Assembly (NCBI GenBank): GCA_922989275.2
Contig: OV277871.1
Span: forward strand, 2,294,001 to 2,358,000
Direction of reading: 5' to 3'
Source: Gari tellinella
Lineage: Eukaryota; Mollusca; Bivalvia; Cardiida; Psammobiidae
DNA: 64,000 nucleotides
The position numbers and the translations under genes were made by a program. Positions 18,415-29,885 of this stretch are shown in pieces. The notes under the pieces were generated by a model that saw only the letters and a program-made list of their open reading frames with translations, had not been told where the DNA came from and did no database searches. The first letter of the stretch is position 1. Every line of letters begins with the position of its first letter.

Positions 18415-19480
18415 CGTTGGGGTTGATGCTATGAAGTAATTTAAAAATAATTTTTAATTTTTGTTAATTTTTTACATGTTTCGAACTTATTTTCTTTGCT
18501 ACAAATCACCAAATAAAAATATTTGGCGGGTTGTTCGAAAGTTTAATATAATGTGCTAGGATACTGAACTTTTGTATGGGATTTTATTTAAGGTCAATCA
18601 TTGATGCTGTGAACTTAATTCTTAAAAACTATCTGTTTTTATTAAATTTTGACATGTTTTGTATTTGGGTTTTTGTGGCCACAAAGCTCCAGGTTATAGC
18701 GTTTTAGAAGATTGTTTTAAAGCTTAACTCTTGTGCTAGAGTACTGAAATTTTGTATGATGGTTAATTTGGGGTCAATCATTGATGATGTGAACATAATG
18801 TTAATATATTTTAATTTGTGACACGTTTTGGACTAATTTTTTTTTTTCACAAGGTTAAAATTTGTTGGAATATTGTGTATTAAAAGGACGTAATTAGATA
18901 ACTCATACATGTATATGTATGTATGCAGTAAACCACGTTACCCAAATCAGTCGGATACGACAGCAGCAGTCTGTTGTAATGCACTGTGTGTCTTAGCTAG
19001 GCGCTGATTGGGGTAGTGGACAATAGTGGTTAACTGGATATATACAGTGGAAAATACACTATTCCTACCCACTTTATGCGTTTCTGAAGCGTTTCTTACG
19101 CGTTTATTAACCCCGACGGACCCCTTAGCCGAAACTGCATTGGTATAATCGTTTATTAACGCGATTAAACGCGTTAAAATCGTTAGGCGTTAACCGTTCA
19201 CTATGCGTTTCTTACGCATAGATGCGTTTCTTACGCATAGATTAACGCGTAAATAGGTAGGAATAGCGTATTTCCCACTGTAATATTTGTTGACGAGTTT
19301 TTTTTAAAACATAGATATTTATGCTTGAATGCTGACATGGTGTATGAATGTTTTTTGGGGGTCAAACATGATGTTGTGAAGTTAAACGTTGAAAATAATT
19401 TCAATATTTTAATTTTTTAGATGTTTTTGACTTGGCTGGCCCCAAATCACCAGCTTAAGTGTTTTTGGACGGCTACATGT
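18415..19480 (+). repeat. diverged tandem repeat, period about 178 bp, split by a MITE
   Basis: GTCAATCATTGATGCTGTGAAC recurs with changes near 18418, 18594, 18774 and, beyond the MITE at 19043-19282, near 19360. Each unit has a TTTGACATGTTTTG-like box and a CACAAATCACCA-like box. The array was old when the MITE inserted. Confidence 0.6.
19043..19282. mobile_element. MITE with TACAGTGGGAAATACGCTATTCCTAC ends (PAL-A relative)
   Basis: Ends TACAGTGGAAAATACACTATT and AATAGCGTATTTCCCACTGTA. The interior is full of GCGTTTCTTACGC and GCGATTAAACGCG motifs and lacks the core hairpin. The first bases match PAL-A termini, so both may have been moved by the same Tc1/mariner-type transposase. Confidence 0.75.
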
Positions 19481-19807
19481 AGTTTTAAATATTTGTATTA
19501 TGGAGAATTCTTATGTGGCATGCATACTAAACTAAAGAACCCTTTGAGCCCCGTTTAACTTGGGTCATGTCATTCAAAAGTTAAGGTTATTTGTAGTCAA
19601 ATAGGCTGACTTAAGCCTTGGTCATAAGTTTGAAACTTCAACTGAAAGAGAGTCACTTGAGCAGGTTTTGGAGGGAATGAAAGTGTTATCAATGGGTTTA
19701 TAATCTGTTAGAAGAGTTTTCTGCTCATTAACTTTGGTACTGGTTACCTTACCACTGATCTACCTCCAAACTGTTTGCAATGGACGTACGGTTAGTATGA
19801 ACACGCT
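19481..19807. other. no recognisable gene
   Basis: AT-rich unique-looking sequence between the tandem array and the next PAL-A. Confidence 0.4.
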
Positions 19808-20057
19808 TACAGTGGATAATCTGTTATTCTTTCCCAATAAACGCGTTTACGCTAAAACTATTATTTGCAGTGCAAACAGTTTGAAGCCAGATCAGACGCC
19901 GGGTTACCCGGCGTCTGATCAGGCTCCAAACTGTTTGCCACCAAGAGAAACAAGAATTATCAGAATTGTCCAAAAGTTGTTCTTTTCTACGTTTTAGTGC
20001 TTTGCGTTTGCGTACGTTCGCGTTTAAACGGGAAAGAATAACAGATTCTCCACTGTA
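19808..20057 (+). mobile_element. PAL-A MITE, copy 3
   Basis: Ends TACAGTGGATAA and TTCTCCACTGTA. The core hairpin at 19871-19937 has centre GGGTTACCC. The right half includes the longer GCGTTTGCGTACGTTCGCG box. Confidence 0.9.
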
Positions 20058-20208
20058 CTATGAAATATATTATAATTAACGCTTTCTCCACTGTATGCGT
20101 TTCCAGTCAGTTTTGATCCTGATAAGATGCCAATATTCTCAGAGGTTGGTCATGCTCCATCGTGTTTGTAAATTTCTCTTCTGTAATTGAGGTAGGGCAA
20201 TGAAGTGG

Positions 20209-20425
20209 TTAATCCTTTCACTCTCAATGACGTCATAAAGCGCATTTGCAATCATCTTTGATCCTGATCAGACAAAACTGTTTGCAAATGTTTTTAAATA
20301 ACGTCAGTTATACTGCCTTAAAACTAACTTTGATACGACATTGCAGACCAAACTATTGAAGGAGACGACAATATGGCGGTGAAGGGGTAAAATTATCACT
20401 ATAAATTTGATCATGAAAGGGTTAA
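20209..20425. mobile_element. PAL-B variant
   Basis: AATCCTTTCACTCTCAATGACG, then only half a hairpin (TTTGATCCTGATCAGACAAAAC), followed by ATAACGTCAGTTATACTGCC, GGCGGTGAAGGGGTAAAA and TGATCATGAAAGGGTTAAG. The last four blocks recur in order at about 56060-56183, so this is a sub-family. Confidence 0.6.
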
Positions 20426-21128
20426 GAGGTGTTGGTTATTTCAGTGTTGCTATTATTGTCATCGTTGCTAGATCTATTATTACATGTATCTTGTAATCTT
20501 ACGTGAGTGCTCGTTAATAAAAATGATAGGTAATGAGCGCCCATGTGAGATTCTATTTATCACATTACATTTTAAACATCTATTATTTGTCCCTAGAGAC
20601 ATTTCTACCTTCAATTGGTGCTGGGGCTTAATTGCCACAGGGGATGTTTTAATTAATTTGACAGAGATAGATTATACCCTCTTCCAAGAACTGAAAGGAA
20701 GGCATCCTATTACCGTATTTGTATCTTCTTGATTGGAACGAATACAAGTATCCTTGTTGAACATTGTATGAGTGCGTGTATGTTAGGATTTGTTCTCATA
20801 TGTTGTATGTATACAAACTGAGAAATAAAAGAATATTTAACTAAACATCTTAGGAAAATTTCAGAAGGAATGGCATACATAGATTTTAGTCTTGAATCAT
20901 CGACTGAATTCACCATTTGCCATGTTAAATTAGAATCTGCGAAGCAATTCTGTACGTTTTTCGTCATTGTTGCTTTGTTGTAGGGGTGGAAGTTCAGAAG
21001 AAAAATTCAATCCGAATATCAATCAACTTGGTTTCTGATCACACGCCGAGTTACCCGATCCTTGATCTGGATCAAAGCGCTAAATGTCATTGTTAGCCGA
21101 AAGGCGGTGGAAGATTCCCGTTTTGAAC
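20426..21128. other. no convincing gene
   Basis: Short plus frame at 20484-20732 without a recognisable domain. GAGAAATAAAAGAATATTT near 20819 could be a LINE-type 3' end. A half core hairpin lies near 21020-21075 (GGTTTCTGATCACACGCCGAGTTACCC). Confidence 0.35.
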
Positions 21129-21210
21129 TGGATTCATTTATTGACAATTCTCCTTCGGCGTCATATGACCATTTCTTGTGTCGAGGTGCCGTAAAACCCA
21201 ACTTAATCAA
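21129..21210 (+). mobile_element. SINE 3'-tail fragment
   Basis: GGCGTCATATGACC, then TGTGTCGAGGTGCCGTAAAAC and CCAACTTAATCAA, ending exactly where the PAL-A terminus TACAGCGGAG starts. Confidence 0.5.
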
Positions 21211-21674
21211 TACAGCGGAGAAAATGTTTTCTTTCCCGTTTAAACGCAAACGAAACGCAAATGCAAAAAGTTAAAATAAAGGATATTACCATTTTTTGAC
21301 ATTTCTAATTATTGCTTTTTAATCTGAGTCCCTGTCTGATCTAGGACTACATTGTTTCTTACATGATTCGTCCGATATGAACTTGTACTCTTTCGGTATG
21401 ACATTTTTCCTATATTGCAGCCTTTGTAATATTTCAGCTGATAGATGTTTATGGCAGGCGGAGTTACTCATGATTTTAATGATATATTGAAAAATGACAA
21501 ACTGTGCACATGTAGACCCTGATCATAATACTCCTTAAGGAGAATACTTATATGTTATAATAACATGAACGCAAATCGCGAAACGGAAATGTCAAAAATG
21601 GTGATTTTCTACATTTTAGAGATTTGCGTTTTGTTTGCGTTTAAACGGGAAAGAATAACGTTTTCTCCACTGTA
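21211..21674. mobile_element. composite PAL-A with two right-type ends
   Basis: The left boundary TACAGCGGAGAAAATG is followed by CCCGTTTAAACGCAAACG; the right boundary is CGTTTAAACGGGAAAGAATAACG with TTCTCCACTGTA. Normal copies have this box at one end only. The interior (21325-21555) is unrelated to PAL-A and lacks the hairpin. Confidence 0.65.
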
Positions 21675-22124
21675 CAAAATGTTGTTAAAATCAACCCTAA
21701 ATAGGTTTAAATGGACTCGACTTAATTGAAAAATGCCATTTGAGTTTTCAGGGGTTTGAATGAATCAATCCTCAAATCATCAGAACTATTCAAAAGCCTC
21801 TTCAACATTAACCAATTTATTCCTTGGCATTACACAGAACTCGCCCTAAATTGCATTATCAATGTACATGTACATGTACAAGGGTGAATTAAAGACACTG
21901 ATTATTTTACATACAGAAGAACGTTTCATATGCAATAGCAAACAGTACAGACCCCGATGCGTAACGCAGCGTCTCTTCGGGGTCTACGCTTTTTACCAAT
22001 ATCCCCTTTAATACACAATATAGGGCTTAAATGTGTTAACGACAGTAATGAACCAGATTGTCATTGCATTGGAAACGTAGAGGTCAGAATATTTTTCAAA
22101 ACAGAAAGATGTTCAATATTTAGC

Positions 22125-22173
22125 CGCTGTCTGTTTAGGTTAGCAGTTTGTGCCCCGTGTGCAGCGTGCGGAG
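22125..22173 (+). repeat. 49-bp repeat flanking a PAL-A, inverted copy at 60000
   Basis: TGTTTAGGTTAGCAGTTTGTGC, then CCCGTGTGCAGCGTGCGGAG precedes the PAL-A at 22174. Its reverse complement follows the PAL-A that ends at 59995. The PAL-A and its flank have therefore spread together. Confidence 0.6.
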
Positions 22174-22287
22174 TACAGTAGAGAACATGTATTCTTTCAA
22201 AATAACCGCGTTCACGCTTAAACTATTATTTTAATTGCAAACAGTTTGGAGCCAGATCAGACGCCGGGTAACCCGGCGTCTGATCAG
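22174..22287 (+). mobile_element. PAL-A MITE, truncated left half
   Basis: TACAGTAGAGAACATGTATTC, then CGCGTTCACGCTTAAACTATT and a core hairpin whose right arm stops at CGGCGTCTGATCAG. The right half is missing. Confidence 0.7.
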
Positions 22288-22656
22288 CCATCGATTTCTT
22301 TACTGAACTCATCATTGAACACGCTACAGTGGTGCACGGGTGACCAATACACGTGCCCGATTTCTCGGTCATAGCATTATGCAATAACGTTACTTATCCT
22401 TTTTCACTAGGCCTATCTTCTGCTGTAAACTTTCGTTTGCAATAAATATATGATATAAGAGTCTTCGAATAGGTAAGTGTTCACACGAAATTGAGACAGT
22501 TTGGGTCCTGATCAGATGCAGGAATTTTCTGTGTGATCTTGGTCGAAGCCTCTTGCCCATATCAGTAAATTCGAGCTCAGCAATGAGAAACTTGGTGAAA
22601 GGCATTGTTCGCTACAAATTAGATATCTTTCTTTTGCCTTTTGTACGTCTTCTAGT

Positions 22657-22872
22657 ATTAACCCCTTCACTGCAATGACGTCATCAGCTTTAAACAGTTA
22701 TCGTCTGCATTAATTTCTCAAATTTAGATATTAGGTATTTTGAATAAAGAAATATTGTTACGAGTGTCAAACAGTGGATACTGATCAGACTTCGCGTAAC
22801 GCGGAGTCTGACCAGGATCCAAACTGTTTGCTAATAAGTAGTGTCCTCGGGGTAAGGGAGTGAAGGGATAAA
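22657..22872. mobile_element. PAL-B MITE
   Basis: TTAACCCCTTCACTGCAATGACG to GGGAGTGAAGGGATAAAC. Core hairpin at 22768-22832 with GCGTAACGC centre and one outer-arm deletion. Immediately followed by another PAL-B-like unit. Confidence 0.8.
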
Positions 22873-23087
22873 CTCCTCGGCTGCTACTCGCGACTCTACA
22901 ATAATTAGTAAATAGTTTGTATCCAAAACAGACGACACGAAACGAGGCGTCTGATCAGGACATACACTGTTTGATCATTATATTTAGATTTCTTCAGCTA
23001 AATCTCTTTCAACTACATTGCTAATTCTAAAAACAACTGCAGACGATAACGGTGAAGCAGACGATATTGTTCCAGACGAAGGGTTAA
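22873..23087. mobile_element. diverged PAL-B unit in tandem with the previous one
   Basis: The hairpin 22908-22972 (AAATAGTTTGTATCC...GGCGTCTGATCAGGAC) has many mismatches. The right part holds AACTGCAGACGATAAC, AAGCAGACGATATTG and GAAGGGTTAAAG. Confidence 0.55.
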
Positions 23088-23183
23088 AGCATTACTGAAC
23101 TAGTTTCTACAGATAAAATAACTAATTCCATTACAGAACATTACAAAGCAAGCTCTTTATCTATCAGATATCCTTTCACCTTT

Positions 23184-23380
23184 AAACCCTTTCACTGTCT
23201 ACATCTGTAACCCAGGGTACAATAGATGTGTACAAACAGTTTGCACCCTGATCAGACAACACGTACCGCGGCGTCTAGTCAGGATACAAACTTAAGTCAA
23301 AGAGAGCTACCTAAAATTTAAATTTAAGAAATAAAAACAGACGACAATAGTTTAAAGCTAATGACGTCGTTACGCTGGCA
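23184..23380. mobile_element. diverged PAL-B unit
   Basis: Starts TTTAAACCCTTTCACTGTC, hairpin 23234-23292 with ACACGTACCGCGGCGTC, then ACAGACGACAATAGTTTAAAG and a decayed right end. Confidence 0.55.
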
Positions 23381-23433
23381 AATTTCACGGCTCTAATACT
23401 TACTTACAATTTGGATTGAGACCATAAGCCGGG

Positions 23434-23683
23434 TACAGTGGAGAATGTGTTATTCTTTCCCGTTTAAACGCAAACGTACGCAAACGCAAAGCGCTAAAAC
23501 GTAGAAAAGAACAACTTTTGGACAATACTGATAAATCATGTTTATCTTGGTGACAAACAGTTTGGAGCCTGATCAGACGCCGGGTTACCCGGCGTCTGAT
23601 CTGGCTCCAAACTGTTTGCACTGCAAATAATAGTTTTAGCGTAAACGCGTTTATCGGGAAAGAATAACGTTTTCTCCACTGTA
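23434..23683 (-). mobile_element. PAL-A MITE, copy 5
   Basis: Intact 250-bp copy in reverse orientation. Core hairpin 23552-23618 with GCCGGGTTACCCGGC. Ends TACAGTGGAGAA and TTCTCCACTGTA. Confidence 0.9.
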
Positions 23684-24071
23684 ACTGGATGCAAAATCCG
23701 GATATTAACTCTTTTGCACTTCCACAAAAAATTCCTGAATTCTAATTTTTTGCAGAGTGCAGACGACATTTTATCCCAGTAAAAGGTGTAAAGAGTTAGA
23801 CATGTAAATGGCTATGAAAGAAACAAATTGGCAAAAAGCGGTCGTGATGTTTATTATTTATGTAAGCCAATATAAGTGTAGGAATTATAGAAATCGTGTC
23901 TACGGCATTATGAGCCATTGTTACGTGTAACATATAGGTCAAGGTCATTCCGTTTATAAATACTTTTAGTTGTGTAACGTTTGTAATACATGTATAATAT
24001 ACTATATATACATAGTTATGCCTTTGCTGCACTCAGTTTATGATTTACATGAATACGTGAGGAGCAACTAT

Positions 24072-24268
24072 TACAGTGGAGAAGACGGTATTCTTTACCA
24101 ATAAACGCGTTTACGCTAAAACTATTATTTACGGTGCAAACAGTTTGCAACTCAAATAAAAATGAAAAGTCCGATTTGTCAAAATGTTGTCCTTTTCTAC
24201 ATTTTAGTGTTATGCGTTTGCGTTTCGTTTGCGTTGACACGGGAAAGAATAACGTGTGCTCCACTGTA
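24072..24268 (+). mobile_element. PAL-A MITE lacking the core hairpin
   Basis: TACAGTGGAGAAGACGG...GTGTGCTCCACTGTA, 197 bp. The sequence passes directly from GGTGCAAACAGTTT to GCAACTCAAATAAAAATG, so the hairpin has been cleanly removed and half of one outer arm left. Confidence 0.8.
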
Positions 24269-25245
24269 ACGTAATGATTCTTATATGTAGTACTGGGACA
24301 GACAGACCTGAGCAATTAGGTAGTATCGTCTACACTGTTTGCCTTTTAAACAAATTACATATGATAAAGCAATTAGTCAAAATTTTACGATAAGTACAGC
24401 CGGTAAACAAGCTATCGAAAGTTTTAAGATTTTAACGGCACATGACGAACAACAACTACATGAAATACATTTGTGCCTAGCGTCCTATAAATGGGACATA
24501 GGCAAACCGTGTAAACTCTGATCATTATGGGGCGTCTTATCAGTGTCTGCACTGTTTGCTGATAGGCATTTCAATGTAAAACAAAATGAAAATTTAGGCA
24601 AGGCACCGTTTAAATCAAAAAATGGATTTATTTATATTGTTAGCCTGGACGAATCCGCTTGGCACAAATGGGTTAACAAGTCACCATCAAATTGTCGTCT
24701 GCTTTAACTCATTCACCCCTGAAACATTAAATGGACACTCCCAGATTTCAATGAAGTCTAGTCGATTGCTGGCTATTTAGGATTGAGTTTTGCAATAAAT
24801 GACAAACATCATAGGGCTCCTGTAGGGACCACATGTTTGCATAGGGAGAATCTAGGGGTTGCATTTTTTAAATGCTAAATTTAAGGCAAAGTGACTGAAG
24901 GAATCAGACGCCGCCTTATCTCGGCGTCAGATCAGAATCTAAACTGTTTGCAAATATTTGTGTTGTCTAACCTGGATTGAAAAAGCTTTTAGTAGAGATG
25001 TACAATAGAATACATTTCATTTCATCATTAAACATAACTGTTCATTAGTCTACAATATATACATACTTATGAGATTATTGTAGAGATATACACATTTCAT
25101 TCACAGGAAGCAAACGACATATTAATGATATAACTCTATTTAGGTCAATCCTGTATTAAGCTACTATCAATTGATGTAACATGCTCTCTGCATCTGTACC
25201 AAGCAATCATATGTCCCCAAGGCTAAATTCAGCTGATTAGTCAAT
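24269..25245. other. no gene; one decayed hairpin
   Basis: Contains a half-decayed core hairpin at about 24895-24956 (AATCAGACGCCGCC, CGGCGTCAGATCAG) and a CTACACTGTTTGCC...GCAAACCGTGTAAACTC inverted pair near 24330-24520. The plus frame 24339-24521 has no recognisable domain. Confidence 0.4.
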
Positions 25246-25615
25246 TACAGTGCTCCCTCTCTACAACGCCACCAAATGGGAGACACATGTTGTATGTGCT
25301 GTTCGGAGGGAGTCGATACAGGGAGGGAAAATTAAGACTTGGCTTACAATTAGAAACAGCTTGAATCCAGATTAGACGCCACGTAACGCGGCGTCTGATC
25401 TGGATTCAAGCTGTTTATCACTAGTCATTATATTTATTCTATCGAAATGTTCACTTATATGTAACTTTGAGAAAACAGCTCACGACAATTTAAGCAGACT
25501 ATATTGCAGCAGTAAAGGCGTTGGATATAATTGTTCTGTATAGGGAACTGCGGAAACGGTCGTTGTAAGGAGGGAGTCGTTGTTGGGAGGCCCGTTTAAG
25601 GGAGGGAACACTGTA
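25246..25615. mobile_element. PAL-C MITE
   Basis: TACAGTGCTCCCTCTCTACAAC to AAGGGAGGGAACACTGTA, 370 bp. Inner repeats GGAGGGAGTCG occur on both sides. Core hairpin 25345-25410 uses the CAGATTAGACG/CGTCTGATCTG arm variant with GCGTAACGC centre. AGCAGACTATATTGCAGC lies right of it. Confidence 0.85.
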
Positions 25616-25930
25616 ATACAAGACCGACTGTAGAATCAAACAATTACATCTTATTCGTGCATAGATCTTCTTTTTACAATATAATATAAGTACATTTATT
25701 ATATACCTACCAATGTTCTACCCGAAATATTTCCGTATTTTATCGAACAAATACACCTTGACGGATTGAAAATTCCGTATTACCCATGTACCTTGTGTAA
25801 TGGGAAAATAACGTTTACTGTGTAGTCGGAAGTTCGGAACTACTTTACACACTACAGGGGCATAGAAAATAGCTCGGAATATTTCTATCGTTTTTTATTT
25901 TATTATTATTATATGAGGTTTATAATAAAT

Positions 25931-26089
25931 GGAACATTACTATACTTTGCATATCTTATGCACCGGATCACTCTCGTTGTGTGTGTAAAGGCTATATCCA
26001 ACTCGACCTTCGGTCTCGTTGGATATAGCCTTTACACACACAACTCGAGTGATCCGGTGCATAAGATATGCAAAGTATAGTAATATTCC
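25931..26089. repeat. 159-bp near-perfect inverted repeat
   Basis: Arms start GGAACATTACTATACTTTGC and end GCAAAGTATAGTAATATTCC, with very few mismatches. The centre is CCAACTCGACC TTCG GTCTCGTTGG. No shared core with the PAL families; no protein. A fold-back element or recent hairpin insertion. Confidence 0.8.
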
Positions 26090-26900
26090 GTTTGTATTTA
26101 CAAAAAACTGCTTAAAACCTTTTTGGGTGTAGAAGACATTAGCATACATGTGTATCAAACTTTGCTAACGTTGGCCAACAACAATAAAAAAAACTTTTAA
26201 AATGTTTTCTTTTTAAGTCAGTGAACTGAGTACAAACTAAATGAAAATTATAATTATTTGTTCTCAACAGCACCTCAATTACAAAAAAAGCCATGTTCTG
26301 TTTTTGTCGAAGGGTGTAAGTTTAACTATGGTAATAAATATAGAAATTGTCTAAATTGTTTGTCTTATTTCATACTACCAATTTAATTAGTATATTATGT
26401 GTGAGAGAATGCTATATAAATCGGATATAATAATATTAATAATGGTTTGTACGCTTCGGATTTTTTCTGTATCTTAATTATACTTAACAAAACAGCTAAG
26501 TATCCAAGGAAATATTTTGGAATTTTCTTTTTCAAGGATGGTGATAACGTAAAGGTTTTTCTGATTTTATTTTTAAATATAAATATATTTTGATTATTTC
26601 ATGGAAAGCAAAACAATATTTCTGAGAAAACGAGAGCATCGCATTCGGATGCTTGACGCTCGACTTTCTCATACTTCAGATGGCTACATATTCCAAACTT
26701 AAAGGCTGTGTTTGGGGTTTTTATGCTTTCTTTGTCATAGATGTTGTAAGCAACAACAACGCATACATACTTGTACATACATGTATCTAATATGGTAATA
26801 TAAGAGGAAATAATATAATTCAGGTTTTTAATAAATCTAATTTCTAATTTAAAAGAATTAATAACTGCATATGCATTCAAAAATTCTAAGTCAAACAAAG
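26090..26900. other. AT-rich, no recognisable gene
   Basis: Only short frames without domain character. Confidence 0.4.
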
Positions 26901-27560
26901 GTACTAAATCTGCAAAAAATAATCACAGGGTGGTCTGCCTAATGTTTTTCCCTTTCGATACGAAACAAGTATTCACATTTAAAATGAATAACTTTGACAT
27001 TTATTGAGAAATCTAATTTATAAATTCTAAGTAAAACAATGACAATACGTCTGGAATTACAAATCCTAGGGATACATGCCTTGTTGTTGTGATATTCCTT
27101 TTTGAAACTAAACAAAAATTCTAAGTTTCTAGTTAATACCCTCTATAGTTATGGAAATATTTCAAATTATAAATTTTAAGTTTAAAAAGGGCAATAACTC
27201 AGGAATTACACATTCCAGGGTTACCTGCATTGAAAGTTTGATTTACAAATTTGAAGTAAACAAATCAAGGGCTATAACTCTGGAATGATAAATCCCAGTG
27301 TTACCTGTCTTGCTGTATTGATTTGCCCTCTTGATACTAATCAAACGAGTTTTCAAAGTTTCAAGTTAATGCCTTTGATATTTATTTATATATTTCAATT
27401 TACAAAATTTTAAATATATGAACCTAGGGCAATAACTGTAGAATGACAAATCTTAGGACCCGCCTTGTTGTAATGAGTTGCCATTTTCATAGTGAACAAG
27501 TATTCCAAGTTTAAATGGATACGATTGATACTTATTGAGAAATGATGTCTTAAAAAAACC
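26900..27560 (+). repeat. diverged tandem repeat, period about 170 bp
   Basis: Boxes GGGCAATAACTCNGGAAT, CCAGGGTTACCTGC, TTGCCNTTTNATACTAA and TTTGATACTTATTGAGAAAT recur in order about four times (near 27050, 27190, 27270 and 27430). Periodicity is clear but identity is low, so this is an old array. Confidence 0.6.
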
Positions 27561-28240
27561 TTAACATAAAAACTTAACCAACGCAGACGCTAACGCTGAC
27601 GCAGACCTCGACGCAGACGACAGGACAGGGTGACCACAATAGCTCGAAAACGTCGAGAGATAAAAAAAATGCGTAGTGCCTATCCAAATACCACAGTTTA
27701 GAAGCATATATTAACATTGTGTATGGCCTGCCCGTTACTCTCAGTAGGCCAAAAAAAGAAACACCTGTGTTTCCTTTTACATGCCCCCAATGTATACGGA
27801 CGGTAGGCGGATATCTTTTTTTAAAAAACATGCAATACATTTTACTTTCATATGGAGTATTTGATATAATTATATTAGTATATCACAATACATGAAATAT
27901 GAAATTAACGAAGTTTTGAAATGCGTTGTCTGCATGTGTGTCGATGGTTTAATTAACTAGCAAATCATACCTGCAAGGAGCTGCGTTATGACATATTTAG
28001 AGCTAATTTTACTTAGATATTTGCTTAATCGTTTTTAATAATCCATTTTTAAAACACTTAAACTTCTATAAATTAGCTCTCTGACCAATAAGGTGGCAAA
28101 TAATTAAAATATCACGCTCCGTAAACCGACTGTCACAGGCCCAGCAAAAATGATCGACATTTCGAAAATTGAAAACTAAATTAGGATAGAAGGGACAATA
28201 TAGGGTCGGTCGGGTAACCGAAAACACGGGTTCTTTTTTA
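27561..28240. other. no recognisable gene
   Basis: Contains a short GCAGACGCTAACGCTGACG repeat near 27584-27620 and AT-rich sequence. No supported feature. Confidence 0.4.
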
Positions 28241-28483
28241 TTTGGCCTAACAGTCATTCACCGAGCACTCATTGACATGATACAGTCAGTGGCACAAGAG
28301 ACCTCCTTCATGCCAACAGGTTTGCCATGGACGTCAAAGTCATATGACCTTAACCCAACAGCGCATATATGGAATGAGCTCGAACGACGCATACACAGGG
28401 GATATGATGTGCCACGTAATATCACAGAGCTGCAGGAAAGGGCCCGTAAAGAATGGAACAAGCGAGGTTTTACGCAAGCGTAA
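28241..28483 (+). pseudogene. Tc1/mariner-type transposase, C-terminal fragment
   Basis: The plus frame at about 28277-28483 encodes the end of a DDE transposase: LPWTSKSYDLNPTAHIWNEL, then RRIHRG, NITELQERARKEWNKRGF. The conserved motif is normally NPIE followed by W; here it is NPTAHIW, so the third catalytic acidic residue is alanine. Only about 68 residues remain and no DNA-binding domain is present. A plausible former source of transposase for the TA-ended PAL-A MITEs, but without terminal evidence. Confidence 0.7.
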
Positions 28484-28529
28484 AATGGCTGCAAGACAAC
28501 AAGCTGAACACTAGTTACAAGTCTGATAA

Positions 28530-29041
28530 AGACTATCATTTTCTACATGTTGTTTTTTCAATGGTTTGTCACTACCATATGCATTTATAAGTCTTACAAA
28601 AGAGTCTAGTACTGATTAATCATTCATCCTGAACATAAAACAATAAAGTCTGTGTAAATAAAAGTAAAATAGCATTTAAAGATTACAGGGTCTGGCGCCA
28701 GTCTACATTACATAACATACATACGTTTATTGTAGTATAAGTCCTCAGGCCCAGAATACAAATGGCTGATAGGAATTACATGATAATACACTTACATTCA
28801 TGTATTACGTGGATATTCGTATGCAAAAATGTATATTTCTTCAAATCACAGGGTCCCAGTTAAAATGAGTATTGCGAGGCTTATTTTCAACCAAAACGCA
28901 TTGAGCACCAACAACGAGTTGCACAGATAATCAAGAATCCGCCGATAGCGTGCAAGGAGTTAAATGAATCCAAACACACGTGTAATTAAATATTCAAAAT
29001 GACAGGCTCTTTAAAATCAAACTATTTATTTGGATATGATT
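28530..29041. other. no recognisable gene
   Basis: AT-rich. No domain or defined repeat end found. Confidence 0.35.
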
Positions 29042-29107
29042 GTGAAACAGTTTGGAGCCTGGTCAGACACAGTGTTACTAGGCGTCTGGTCTAACCCAAA
29101 ACAATTT
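29042..29107. repeat. solitary core hairpin
   Basis: GAAACAGTTTGGAGCCTGGTCAGAC ... GGCGTCTGGTCTAACCC. The GGAGCC arm and downstream ACTGTTTTAGCACC suggest a decayed PAL-A core (29030-29175). Confidence 0.55.
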
Positions 29108-29564
29108 ATAAACAAAATTACTGTTTTAGCACCAATTACACTTTGATTTGGAAACAATAACGATTTTTTCCCTGTAGCAAATTTCCGTGTGCGTAATTTA
29201 CCGTTTATGTGTCTGAAAGAAAGCACGAAGAGCTATGCCAGATCCGAATAATGCAGCTGATATGTCTCCAAATTATTTCCCAATCAGCCAACTATTCTAA
29301 ACAAAGTTCTTGAGAGCACTGGTGATTTTTTCAAACTGAAAAACAGAGGTATGGGTTGTGGAGATAAAACCAGGAGTTTACTAAAGTAAAAATTCGGAGA
29401 AAAACAATCTTTTTTGAAACATTGAACAAAACTGTAAAGCATCGGAAAACCGGAGTTGGCCTAAACTCTATATTGTAAAAGATTTCATGAAACAAGAGAA
29501 ATTTTTTCAAGCATATGATTAATTAAACATTCGTATTAAGTAAGATCTCTTTAAAAGACATTAA

Positions 29565-29885
29565 GCCAGTCCATTCATTGATTCACCCCCATTGTATTCA
29601 CTAGGTGTCAAAATACAGGTAGATCATGACAAAATTGTGGAGGTAACGGTTCAGCTATCTGAAGCTTTGAATAGAGGCCCTTACATAATAGAGCTCGATA
29701 GGTTTTTCAATGGGTTTTACTAACCAAGCTATCAAATATTAGGTGCGGGCTTCACATGAGACGCCTGAATGATTCCTTGCCTAGACGCTAGCCGAGTAAG
29801 TACATGGGCTCCATGCTTTGACTCAAACTTTCTACGATTCTAGGTGTTACCACCCAAGCTAGGTCATGTAATGTCTTTAACCAAG
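29565..29885 (-). repeat. dispersed 320-bp repeat, inverted copy at 41085
   Basis: From ATTCACCCCCATTGTATTCAC to GGTGTTACCACCCAAGCTAGG, then GTCATGTAATGTCTTTAA. The reverse complement is found at 41085-41400, including GAGACGCCTGAATGATTC, AATATTAGGTGCGGGC and AGAGGCCCTTACATAATAG. Confidence 0.7.
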
